Shown here piece after piece: positions 44,521 to 53,232 of a stretch of DNA of 64,000 nt. Position numbers and translations under genes: made by a program. A model generated the notes under the pieces. It worked only from the letters and a program-made list of their open reading frames with translations. It did not search any database and was not told where the DNA came from. The stretch spans positions 186,001-250,000 of the forward strand of contig NZ_FRCD01000002.1 in the NCBI RefSeq assembly GCF_900142785.1, in the 5' to 3' direction. This stretch comes from Chryseobacterium carnipullorum. GTDB lineage: Bacteria > Bacteroidota > Bacteroidia > Flavobacteriales > Weeksellaceae. Each line of letters begins with the position of its first letter. Positions within the stretch are counted from its first letter, which is position 1.

Positions 44521-45606
44521 ATGACCGTTTACCTGTTTACATTAGACGACCACCTCTTAGAAGATATCTCCGTAATTGTTGACATGTTCAACAAAAATAA
44601 GGGCTCATTAAAATTCAAGATTTTATCTTACAATTCATCAACCGAATACTATAACTTATACAAAAGGAGCAAATCCCTGACACTTGAATCTATCTCAGAA
44701 ATCTGTAATAAGTTAAAAGGTGAAAATAACGTATATGAAGATTATGGTGTTTTAGTTACCTCAAAAAATATTGAAAAACCGAAAGCTATAACATTAGAAG
44801 GTAAAGAATCATGGTATAGTGCATTCGTTTTTAAAAACATTGCAATCAATTCCAATGACTGGGAAGAGATTACAGAGGATAGATCCTATCTTGCAATTGC
44901 TCATCAAATTATTGAAAACATCTTCCAATCTTTATCACAAATAAATTTGGGATCAACCAAACTGATGCAAGAAATACATCTCAATTCTAAGGGATGTATA
45001 AACGATTATGGTAGAAATAGATCTGAAATTTATGCCAAAATACTTTCCGGTTACATTTGTAAAAATTGTCAGGAAAGATTTGTTGACAGAGGGAACGATG
45101 AATCAATCCTCAATCAAATCAAAAGTATGTTGACAATAATTAGAAATCGTATAACAGACAATTATGATTTAAATTTAAATTTGACTGAAACCATTTCCGT
45201 TGATAAATACGGTCAAATTAGTGTTGGAAGAAACAAGATTAAATTTGGTAATGCTAAAACATTATCCCACATCTATTTGTTTTATCTAATCAACCACAAT
45301 TTAAAGATTGGACATGATGATTTTTTGGAAAAAAAAGAGATTCAAGATAAGTTCACTTTATTATATAAAATTACCGGTGAATATAAAAATAAATTGCACA
45401 TGATAGGATACTTGGATAGCATGAGTACATATCATACGAGAATTAAGAAGTATATTCAGAATTCTTTAACTATCGAAAGTTTGTACGAAAAATTTTATTA
45501 CAAGAGTAAAAAAAGTAAGGAGTTTGGACACCATTATTGGCTTGAGTTTGAATCTTCACAAGTTGAACTCGATCCTTCACTACAACAATATAGAATAAAA
45601 GTGTAG
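44521..45606 (+). CDS. Hypothetical protein with GC..D and CxxC motif
   Basis: A 361-residue soluble protein. The middle segment, IHLNSKGCINDYGRNRSEIYAKILSGYICKNC, has the form H-x4-GC-x-x-D ... G-x-I-C-x-x-C, a pattern that in some proteases and other proteins forms a zinc site. A preceding AHQIIENIF resembles a degraded HExxH, but the glutamate is missing at the expected place, so peptidase activity is not claimed. It is divergent from the primase-helicase and 74 bases before the ParB-methyltransferase gene. Function unknown. Confidence 0.6.
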   Translation: MTVYLFTLDDHLLEDISVIVDMFNKNKGSLKFKILSYNSSTEYYNLYKRSKSLTLESISEICNKLKGENNVYEDYGVLVTSKNIEKPKAITLEGKESWYSAFVFKNIAINSNDWEEITEDRSYLAIAHQIIENIFQSLSQINLGSTKLMQEIHLNSKGCINDYGRNRSEIYAKILSGYICKNCQERFVDRGNDESILNQIKSMLTIIRNRITDNYDLNLNLTETISVDKYGQISVGRNKIKFGNAKTLSHIYLFYLINHNLKIGHDDFLEKKEIQDKFTLLYKITGEYKNKLHMIGYLDSMSTYHTRIKKYIQNSLTIESLYEKFYYKSKKSKEFGHHYWLEFESSQVELDPSLQQYRIKV

Positions 45607-45680
45607 CGCGACACTTTTTCAAAAAAAAAATCGGTTAGTCGGATCTTTGAAGTATTAAAATTAACAAATAAATAATACTT

Positions 45681-47417
45681 ATGAACAACACAGTTTTAAA
45701 ATCCGATGTAATTTTACCATTGTCAAACAATGTTACAAGACTTCAATTATCCCAACTTGAAATTCCAAAAGAATGGGATCAATTTTTCAACAGGAAAGAA
45801 AAACGAGAATTTATCAAAAACCTTAAAAGACAGATTAAAAAATCAAGGTACTGTACCCCAATGACTGTTTTAAAGTTTGAAGATAAATATATTATCGTTG
45901 ATGGTGTATTACGATTTTTGGCATTGCAAGATTTAAATTTAAACGAAGCAGATTGTATTATACTGGAAAAATTCCCGGAATCAAGTGACGAATTGAAAGA
46001 TTGGATTATTGAATACAATATTAAATCCGTTCCAACGGTTGATGATCTGATCCGGTTGCTTAGGCACTATTTAAGAAATACTGATGTGGAAGATGGTGAA
46101 GTAAATTGTAATCGTAAATATGGATTTATAACTGAGACTTTGGGTCGAGGATGGGGTAGAAACAATGTAATTACAGTAAAGAAGACCTTAACCTTAGATG
46201 AAAAAAATCCAAAAAATTGTTTACAACTTTCAAAAAGATTATGTAAGAAGGAAATATCTTTTGATAGAGCTAATAAAGCAATTAAGATCTTAGAAAATAA
46301 AGCCTTAAATTATACTCTTAAAGATGAGAAGAAAGCTAAAATAATTTCAGGATTTTTGAGTAAAAATTACGATCAAAGAAAAGCAGAGTCTTTGATTCGT
46401 CAGTACAAAACAAAAATAAACAAAGGAACAACGAATGTTACTTTTAATCACAAGTATTCTTCAGATCGATATTTAATTCTTCCGGGTAACAGTTTAGATA
46501 CTCAGTTTCCAGAAGGAACATTGATTAATGGTATCTTTACATCCATCCCTTACTTTAATATTATTAACTATGCGGAAAACGGAATTGTGCCTGAACAATT
46601 AGATTTAGGACATGAGCTTGAGATTGGCAGAGAGAAGAAGCGTGAAGATTTCGTGAAAAATATAGTTGATGTAATGAAAATTGGTGCGGAAAATATGACT
46701 GAAGATGGAGTTATCATTATTAATCTTGATGATACCTACAAAGATTCAGTTTGTGTTGGAGTCGTAGCTTTATTAATCTTAGAGATGCAAAACGCAGGGT
46801 TTTTGTTCATTGATCAGATGATTTGGGAAAAATCAAATCCAAAACCTCAAAGTAACCGAACTTCCAGGTTTACCAATTCTTATGAATCCATTCTCATTTT
46901 TGCGAAATCACCGGAATATTATTACGAACAATTAAGAATATTTGATCCTACAAAATCAGCAACCGTAAAAAGAGGATGTTCTGAGCAAGGCAACAAAGGA
47001 GTGAATACTAAGAAATCTTATCACATTTCTAACCCCTATAAAACAATGAGAAATTTTCTTTGCGATAACGATATCGAACAAATTTTAAAATTAAACATAG
47101 CAAAAGAAAGGTCACAGGATGAAGGTTTGCAAAATGGATTTTTTGGATCGTTTCCATCTTTATTCCCGTTACCATTCATACTGTCTTTCTTTCCTGAAAA
47201 TGGGGTTATTTGGGACTGTTTTGGGGGAACCGGGACGACAGGTAAACTAGCACTAATGTTAAATCGAAAAGTTATCATCAGTGAACTTTACGATAAAAAT
47301 ATTGCTAAAATATACGAAACCCTTGAAAGAGGAACCTCTGAGTACGATGAAAATGAATATAGATCCTTGAAAAATGACTTTCTATCTGAAGGTAATGATC
47401 TTCGAAATGTTGCTTAA
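45681..47417 (+). CDS. ParB-like domain fused to DNA methyltransferase
   Basis: A 578-residue protein. The N-terminus is ParB-like (YIIVDGVLRFLALQDLNL), followed by a helical region, then a beta-class N6/N4 amino-methyltransferase domain with motif IV before motif I: SIPY at 288-291 and FGGTGTTG at 514-521. Motif IV normally reads (D/N/S)PPY; here Ile replaces the first Pro. Such fusions are typical of phages and integrative elements and may modify element DNA against host restriction. No cognate nuclease gene is adjacent. The target sequence cannot be read from the protein. Confidence 0.83.
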   Translation: MNNTVLKSDVILPLSNNVTRLQLSQLEIPKEWDQFFNRKEKREFIKNLKRQIKKSRYCTPMTVLKFEDKYIIVDGVLRFLALQDLNLNEADCIILEKFPESSDELKDWIIEYNIKSVPTVDDLIRLLRHYLRNTDVEDGEVNCNRKYGFITETLGRGWGRNNVITVKKTLTLDEKNPKNCLQLSKRLCKKEISFDRANKAIKILENKALNYTLKDEKKAKIISGFLSKNYDQRKAESLIRQYKTKINKGTTNVTFNHKYSSDRYLILPGNSLDTQFPEGTLINGIFTSIPYFNIINYAENGIVPEQLDLGHELEIGREKKREDFVKNIVDVMKIGAENMTEDGVIIINLDDTYKDSVCVGVVALLILEMQNAGFLFIDQMIWEKSNPKPQSNRTSRFTNSYESILIFAKSPEYYYEQLRIFDPTKSATVKRGCSEQGNKGVNTKKSYHISNPYKTMRNFLCDNDIEQILKLNIAKERSQDEGLQNGFFGSFPSLFPLPFILSFFPENGVIWDCFGGTGTTGKLALMLNRKVIISELYDKNIAKIYETLERGTSEYDENEYRSLKNDFLSEGNDLRNVA

Positions 47418-47545
47418 AAATCCCGATTAATCTCTTACCTATCCGGTAAATTATCCCAAATATTTTCTTATAATTTCAAATTCATTCTTGAGATGAATAG
47501 GATTTATATTGCCATATTATACCGGATTATAAATCTAATAAATTT

Positions 47546-47821
47546 ATGAACCAAATATTTTTACAAAACTTTACCAAAGAAGAACTAGTTGATGACATTA
47601 AAAATAGTATTTTCTCTGAAATCAAAACCATTATTGGAAAGACGACACATCCGAATGATGATAGACTTTTAACGAGAAAAGAAGTTTGCGAACAATTTAA
47701 AATTCATATATCAACTTTAAATCGATGGATAAAATCTGAAATCTTAAAACCTCACTATATCGGAAATAGAGTTTATTTTAAAGAATCGGAACTACCTATA
47801 ACCAAAAAGAACCTCATTTGA
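47546..47821 (+). CDS. Excisionase-like helix-turn-helix protein of element B
   Basis: Ninety-one residues, with the MerR/excisionase pattern LLTRKEVCEQFKIHISTLNRWIKSG-like helix pair (ends SEILKPHYIGNRVYF) in the second half. It converges on the tyrosine integrase at 47834 and shares a bidirectional terminator with it. It is a likely directionality factor for that integrase. Confidence 0.75.
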   Translation: MNQIFLQNFTKEELVDDIKNSIFSEIKTIIGKTTHPNDDRLLTRKEVCEQFKIHISTLNRWIKSEILKPHYIGNRVYFKESELPITKKNLI

Positions 47822-47834
47822 GGTTCTTTTTTTT
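47807..47834. terminator. Bidirectional terminator between excisionase and integrase genes
   Basis: AAGAACCTCA / TGAGGTTCTT stem with a 2-base loop and a long T run. It overlaps the last codons of the excisionase gene and lies just before the integrase stop. Confidence 0.85.
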
Positions 47835-49123
47835 TATATCTTAATTAATTCAAGACTATCAGATAGTTTTGATCTGATTTTTTTCGCTTTCTCTAACAAA
47901 GTATTTTGATCATAATGCTCTACCATAGAAGTGGTTTTGTGTCCGGTATTAACCATAATACCTTCATCACCTAACACCGGTCTAAAGTTGGTAATATAAG
48001 ACCTTCTGCAAATATGAGAGGTTACCAGTTGCCACTTTTCATAATCGTCAAATACTTTTCTCTTATTAATCATTTTACCACCGAAAATTAAATCATTAAT
48101 TCCTGCTAATTGACACACAAGTTTTATGTATTCATTAAATCTTTGATCAGATATCTGTCTAGGGAACTCACCGGATCTTTTGTCTAAAATAGTCTTTACA
48201 GGATCAAGTATTATTGCAGTAGTAGGATCATTAGTCTTCTTTTGAATTAATGATATATAATGCTGTTCAATAATATCAGTTTTTTTTAATTTCAATAAAT
48301 CTGAAACCCTCAATCCCATGTAGCATCCAATCACCAACCAGTCTCTAGCATTATCAAGATAATCTAATTTCAAATCTAATGCTCTAATTTTTTTAATTTC
48401 TTCCAAATTTAGTATAGGATGTTTAAAGTCTCTTTGCTCAACATAAAACATCCAGTAAGCAACATCATCGCTAGTTTTGTATTTCTTAGACTTTGCAAAT
48501 TTTATAAAGCTTTTAATATACTTAAGATCCTTGACTATACATATCGGAGCATATTGATTTTTTGTACACCAAACTGTAAATTTGTTTCTAAAGTCATCAT
48601 TAACATCAGAAACAGACAATTTTGGATTAATTTTCAGTAGTTTATTCTTAATTACCCGAATCTTTTTAATGGATGATGGGGTTAATTCTTTATGTCTTCC
48701 CAAGGCAAAAACGCTTCTTTCCGTTATATACTCCTCAATTAGCTGGGACATATATAAAGTTGAGTTCACAACTTTTTTCTCGGATTTCTTTTTATTTTTA
48801 CCGTACTTCGAATCTAAAAAATTCTTAATCTGTGATTTCGTCACATTGTAGTTGTTCATGAGAAGAAAACTGTTCAGACTATTTTTTAACTCATTCAGTT
48901 TAATATTAAACTCATCGATATTTTTATTCAATATTTTTTGGGATTCATCTTTTGGACTTTTCTTTTTGAAAGATTGATTATACATTCCATTTTTGCTGTC
49001 CCACCTCTCTGCATCGATCGAAAAAGGACTCCCCCAAAAGAAATCAAAATCTCTACTTGGTTTATATCTCACATAGATTGTTGCCTCTCCTATCTTCTTT
49101 CTTAATAATAATGTTATACTCAT
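47834..49123 (-). CDS. Tyrosine recombinase (integrase), element B
   Basis: About 429 residues from the preferred ATG at 49123 (MSITLLLRKKIGEATIYVRYK, the usual opening of this family); an in-frame ATG at 49174 would add 17 atypical residues. A core-binding domain precedes the catalytic residues: Arg in GLRVSDLLKL, HxxR in HICRRSYIT, His in NTGHKTT and Tyr in MVEHYDQ. It resembles the element A integrase in layout. It is the best candidate to mobilise element B even though it lies about 13 kb from either end. The type III operon starts 200 bases beyond its 5' end. Confidence 0.9.
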   Translation of the reverse strand: MSITLLLRKKIGEATIYVRYKPSRDFDFFWGSPFSIDAERWDSKNGMYNQSFKKKSPKDESQKILNKNIDEFNIKLNELKNSLNSFLLMNNYNVTKSQIKNFLDSKYGKNKKKSEKKVVNSTLYMSQLIEEYITERSVFALGRHKELTPSSIKKIRVIKNKLLKINPKLSVSDVNDDFRNKFTVWCTKNQYAPICIVKDLKYIKSFIKFAKSKKYKTSDDVAYWMFYVEQRDFKHPILNLEEIKKIRALDLKLDYLDNARDWLVIGCYMGLRVSDLLKLKKTDIIEQHYISLIQKKTNDPTTAIILDPVKTILDKRSGEFPRQISDQRFNEYIKLVCQLAGINDLIFGGKMINKRKVFDDYEKWQLVTSHICRRSYITNFRPVLGDEGIMVNTGHKTTSMVEHYDQNTLLEKAKKIRSKLSDSLELIKI

Positions 49124-49233
49124 AATATGCTGATTTAGGCTAAGATACAGCGGAAAATTCTCATTGCCTAGCAATACATATTGAAAAGTGGAGTTTTTTC
49201 AAGAAAAAACAATCACAAAATAATAACTGTTCG

Positions 49234-49241
49234 TATATTTG
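49234..49241 (+). promoter_or_regulatory. -7 element of the type III defence operon
   Basis: TATATTTG lies 80 bases before the first gene, with no clear -33 TTTG. A GTTTTTT/AAAAAAC hairpin at 49193-49210 just upstream may insulate the operon. Confidence 0.45.
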
Positions 49242-49321
49242 AAATTATGTCCTGTACTAATGATAAATTCACCATTTCTAGTATTAGAAAACAGGTCAAA
49301 ACTTTAAAACTATAATCAGAA

Positions 49322-52300
49322 GTGATCAACAACCAAGATATATTATTTTTTAACGAATTAATATACAATATTAAACCAAATTCTACCGTCAAAATATGTG
49401 TAAACAATTTTAGTTTCAATGCAATTTTTGATTTATTAGAACCATTCCAAAACTGTAAGTCTGTTGAGTTACTCATTCAGAAAACAGATTTTGATCACCA
49501 AAAAGCATCCTTTGTTAAAGATTTGTCTGAAAATGAAACCAATGCAAAACTTCAAACTTACTACCGCCTTCGTCAAGTTTTAGATTTTGTCGAGAAGTTT
49601 GTTTTTGTTAAAAAGGGAATCACCGGAGGCAATAGTTTTATCATTGTTGATGATAAATCATTCCAATTTGCACCAAATAATTTTAACGAAACTACACTTG
49701 GACTCGTTAAAGATGGGAAACCTTATATGATTTTCGGTCTTGAAGATTCTTCAAATTCTTTCGGTAAAGCATTTGAAAATTTATGGAATGGTGGTACAGA
49801 TTGTAAAAAAGAACTGGTTAACTTATACCAACAAGCAGATGTTTTAAAATCTGCGGAAGTAAATTATAAATATTCAATTTCAAAAATCTTTGCAGGAAAA
49901 ACCACGGAGGATATCAATGAGGAAAGATTAATGAAGACCGGATTCAAAAATTCTGTTGTTTGGAATAAACTTTTTAATTTTCAAAAAGATGCAGTCTTAG
50001 GTGCGATAGATAAAATTGAAAAATTTAACGGATGTATTATTGCTGATTCTGTTGGTTTAGGAAAAACCTTTGAAGCCTTAGCAATTATCAAATACTACGA
50101 ACTTAGAAATGATCGGGTTCTTGTTCTTGCACCCAAAAAATTGAGAGATAACTGGGTTACTTACCGTCTTAATGACAGAAGAAATATTTTAGTACAAGAC
50201 CGACTCAACTTTGATGTTCTCAATCACACCGATTTAAGTCGTGAAAAGGGAATGTCCGGAGATGTAAATCTTGAAACGGTTCATTGGGAAAATTACGATC
50301 TTATTGTGATTGATGAGTCACATAACTTTAGAAACAATAATCCATCAAAGGGTACAGTCTCTCGTTATGAAAAATTGATGAGAGATGTAATAAAATCCGG
50401 TGTTAGAACCAAGGTTTTATTACTTTCTGCCACACCGGTAAATACGAGATTAAACGACCTGAGAAACCAATTGGCTTTCATCACGGAGACGAATGATCAA
50501 GCATTAGTTAATGAAGGAATTTCAAGTATTGATCTTACTTTGACACAAGCACAAAGGAAGTTTAATACTTGGATGAAACAAACAAATCCTACAAGAGAAG
50601 ACCTTATCAACAGGTTGGATGGTGACTATTTCAAACTTTTAGATATTTTTACCATATCAAGATCAAGAAAACATATTGAGAAATACTATGATGTTGCGGA
50701 TATTGGCAAGTTTCCAACAAGACTAAAACCAATTTCCCAATTCAGCGACTTCGATACAGATAACAAAGAGTTTTCCATTACTGATATTAATGATTATCTA
50801 CAATCATTAAACTTAAAGTTTTATTCACCGATGTATTTCGTTTTCGAACATTTGCAAGAAGCTTATGCTGAAAAATACGATACGAAAACAAAAACAGGTG
50901 CAGTTTTCAGTCAATTAGACCGTGAGGAAAGTATTATTACCCTAATGAGGGTTAATCTTTTAAAAAGATTGGAGTCATCAATCTTTTCATTCTGTTTGAC
51001 AGTTGAAAAACTTTTAAAACATATTGAAATACTTCTCGAAAAGATTGCAAATCATAGAGAGTTTGTTGAGGAAATGGACGTTCGAGATTTCGATTTTGAT
51101 GATGAACAGCTCAATGATCTTTTTATTGGTGGTAAAGTAAAAGTTCTGTTACAGGATATGGATTTGGTTAAATTTAGAGAGTTTCTTGAATCAGATTTTG
51201 AAATCTTACAAGACCTTTACTTCAAGTGCAGAGTTATAACCGTAAGAAGAGACCAAAAACTGAAAGATCTAAAAGATATTATTTCTAAGAAAATTCAAAG
51301 CCCGATCAATCCAAACAATAAAAAAGTAATCGTCTTTTCTGCATTTGCCGACACGGTAAAATACCTTTACGAAAACTGTGCAGAAGAATTTGAAACTGAA
51401 TATGGATTAAAATCAGCCTTGGTTTCCGGTAGTGATACCAACAAAACCAATTTAGAAGGGTGCAAAACAAATCTACAGAACGTCCTGATTAACTTCTCAC
51501 CAGTTTCCAAAACTCGCGACAGTATTTTTCCCGATCAGAAAGGGGAAATTGATTTGTTATTTTGCACCGATTGTATTTCAGAAGGACAAAACTTACAGGA
51601 CTGTGATTTTCTGATTAACTACGACATCCATTGGAATCCGGTTCGTATTATTCAGAGATTTGGTCGTATTGACAGGATTGGTTCTAAAAACGACCAAATA
51701 CAATTAGTCAATTTTTATCCCGACATAGAATTAGATCAATACATAGACTTGATTCAACGTGTAAAAGGTCGAATGCAGATTCTCGACATTTCTGCTACCG
51801 GAGATGATAACGTGATAGATGACCGTGACGGGCAAAATAAAGAATTGGAATACCGAAGAAAACAATTAGAAAAAATGAAAGATTCGGTGGTTGATTTGGA
51901 AGACCTTGAAGGAGGAATCTCCATTTCCGATCTTACTTTTAATGACTTTAAAATAGATGCCGATCGTGTACAAGAAGAAGATTTAAAACAGTACGAATTA
52001 TTTGCCAGTGGGATTTTCTCTTTGGTAGAAAATAATTTGGTTGATCATCCTGCCGGAGTTTTGTTTTGTCTTAAAGATTTAGATGAAAATAATTTTGAGG
52101 ATAAACTAAAATCCAATTTATTACATCCGTATTCGTTGGTCTACATTACTTATGATGGTGAAGTTAAAGTACCGATGAGAATGGGAAAACGAGCCTTAGA
52201 TATATTTAAAAAACTATCATTTGGGAAATTATCTGTAAAAGAAGAATTGTTGAAGCAGTTTAATATTAAATCAAAATCAGGTAAACACATGAACCAATAT

Positions 52301-52450
52301 GTTGAACTTTTAGACATTGTAAAAAATCATTTATCTGGTGAAGAAAAAACAATGGAACTTAACTCTATCTTCAATCCAAATGGTTCATTAATCGGAAAAT
52401 CTGGCAAAAAATCAGAATACGAAGTCATAAGTTATCTTATTGTAAACTAA
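49322..52450 (+). CDS. SNF2-type helicase of an extended type III restriction system
   Basis: A 1042-residue SF2 helicase. GTG is used as start: an in-frame stop at 49313 leaves no upstream ATG. The N-terminal about 200 residues resemble a PLD-like fold without a clear HKD motif. Walker A SVGLGKT is at 243-249, DESH at 331-334, motif III in LLLSATPVN, and the C-terminal helicase lobe has FCTDCISEGQNLQ and QRFGRIDRIG at about 778. It is the first gene of a five-gene operon; DUF4391 begins 17 bases later. It probably translocates on DNA to support restriction or sensing; the exact role in this gene set is not established to my knowledge. Confidence 0.85.
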   Translation: MINNQDILFFNELIYNIKPNSTVKICVNNFSFNAIFDLLEPFQNCKSVELLIQKTDFDHQKASFVKDLSENETNAKLQTYYRLRQVLDFVEKFVFVKKGITGGNSFIIVDDKSFQFAPNNFNETTLGLVKDGKPYMIFGLEDSSNSFGKAFENLWNGGTDCKKELVNLYQQADVLKSAEVNYKYSISKIFAGKTTEDINEERLMKTGFKNSVVWNKLFNFQKDAVLGAIDKIEKFNGCIIADSVGLGKTFEALAIIKYYELRNDRVLVLAPKKLRDNWVTYRLNDRRNILVQDRLNFDVLNHTDLSREKGMSGDVNLETVHWENYDLIVIDESHNFRNNNPSKGTVSRYEKLMRDVIKSGVRTKVLLLSATPVNTRLNDLRNQLAFITETNDQALVNEGISSIDLTLTQAQRKFNTWMKQTNPTREDLINRLDGDYFKLLDIFTISRSRKHIEKYYDVADIGKFPTRLKPISQFSDFDTDNKEFSITDINDYLQSLNLKFYSPMYFVFEHLQEAYAEKYDTKTKTGAVFSQLDREESIITLMRVNLLKRLESSIFSFCLTVEKLLKHIEILLEKIANHREFVEEMDVRDFDFDDEQLNDLFIGGKVKVLLQDMDLVKFREFLESDFEILQDLYFKCRVITVRRDQKLKDLKDIISKKIQSPINPNNKKVIVFSAFADTVKYLYENCAEEFETEYGLKSALVSGSDTNKTNLEGCKTNLQNVLINFSPVSKTRDSIFPDQKGEIDLLFCTDCISEGQNLQDCDFLINYDIHWNPVRIIQRFGRIDRIGSKNDQIQLVNFYPDIELDQYIDLIQRVKGRMQILDISATGDDNVIDDRDGQNKELEYRRKQLEKMKDSVVDLEDLEGGISISDLTFNDFKIDADRVQEEDLKQYELFASGIFSLVENNLVDHPAGVLFCLKDLDENNFEDKLKSNLLHPYSLVYITYDGEVKVPMRMGKRALDIFKKLSFGKLSVKEELLKQFNIKSKSGKHMNQYVELLDIVKNHLSGEEKTMELNSIFNPNGSLIGKSGKKSEYEVISYLIVN

Positions 52451-52467
52451 TAACACACAACAAATTA

Positions 52468-53232
52468 ATGAACTGGAAAGAAATTTTTAAGTTACCCGAC
52501 AATTGTACCCTCAATATTCCCATTACAAAAGTTTCCCTAAAAGAGCAAGATGGAATAACCATCAGTGAAGCAAAACTTTTGGATGGATCAGATATTCAAA
52601 GTATCCGGATTTTTGGAATTGTGAGTAAAGGGAACGCCAATATTCCTGAGTCTATTGATGACTCTCAATCGTTTGTTGAAGTCTATTTTATTGTTGTCAG
52701 TTTACGATCTGATGTTTATGAAAAAAATTATAAGCCGGTTGCCCGACTGATCCACAAACTTATTCCTCATCACTGTCTTGTAATCCTACAATCTGAAGAT
52801 GAATTAATGTCTCACATTAGCTTATCTACAAAAACCATAAATAAAAATGACAACAGGTTTAGAGTAATTTCAGATGAATTGTTTTCCGTTTTGATCAACG
52901 ATGAACAAACAGATTTTCTTGGAGCCTTTTCCTTTGCTAATGCAAATACCATCAATCTTAAATCATTTTACGAGTACTATTTGCAAGTAATCAAAAATTT
53001 TAACCTTATTGATTTGACTAAGGAGTTCAAAATAAGAACGTATGAAATGACAGAAGAATTACTAATCATCAATGAATCTGTTGAAAACTATAAATCGAAA
53101 ATTAACCTCCAACAAAAACAACTTAAATCTGTCACTCAAATGAGTGAAAAAGTCAGGATAAATTCCGAAATTCACGACCTCAAACAAAAAATAAACGAAC
53201 TAAAAGTTAAGATAGAACATGGAAAAGATTAA
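52468..53232 (+). CDS. DUF4391 domain protein
   Basis: A 254-residue protein of the DUF4391 type, usually found between a helicase and a type III Mod gene, as here. The first 170 residues are mixed alpha/beta and the last 60 are a Lys/Glu-rich coiled coil (KSKINLQQKQLKS ... LKQKINELKVKIE). It overlaps the Mod gene by 14 bases, indicating coupled translation and probably a protein complex with Mod or the helicase. No catalytic motif is visible. Confidence 0.78.
   Translation: MNWKEIFKLPDNCTLNIPITKVSLKEQDGITISEAKLLDGSDIQSIRIFGIVSKGNANIPESIDDSQSFVEVYFIVVSLRSDVYEKNYKPVARLIHKLIPHHCLVILQSEDELMSHISLSTKTINKNDNRFRVISDELFSVLINDEQTDFLGAFSFANANTINLKSFYEYYLQVIKNFNLIDLTKEFKIRTYEMTEELLIINESVENYKSKINLQQKQLKSVTQMSEKVRINSEIHDLKQKINELKVKIEHGKD

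Noticed and set aside
44521..45606. Metallopeptidase (HExxH) call
   Set aside because: The candidate AHQIIEN does not have Glu directly after His, so the catalytic motif is not met.
49187..49197. A GTGGAGTT sequence near the element B integrase as a further attachment core
   Set aside because: Only 8 bases match the 13-base core, and an 8-mer is expected by chance in 64 kb; no arm-type repeats lie nearby.
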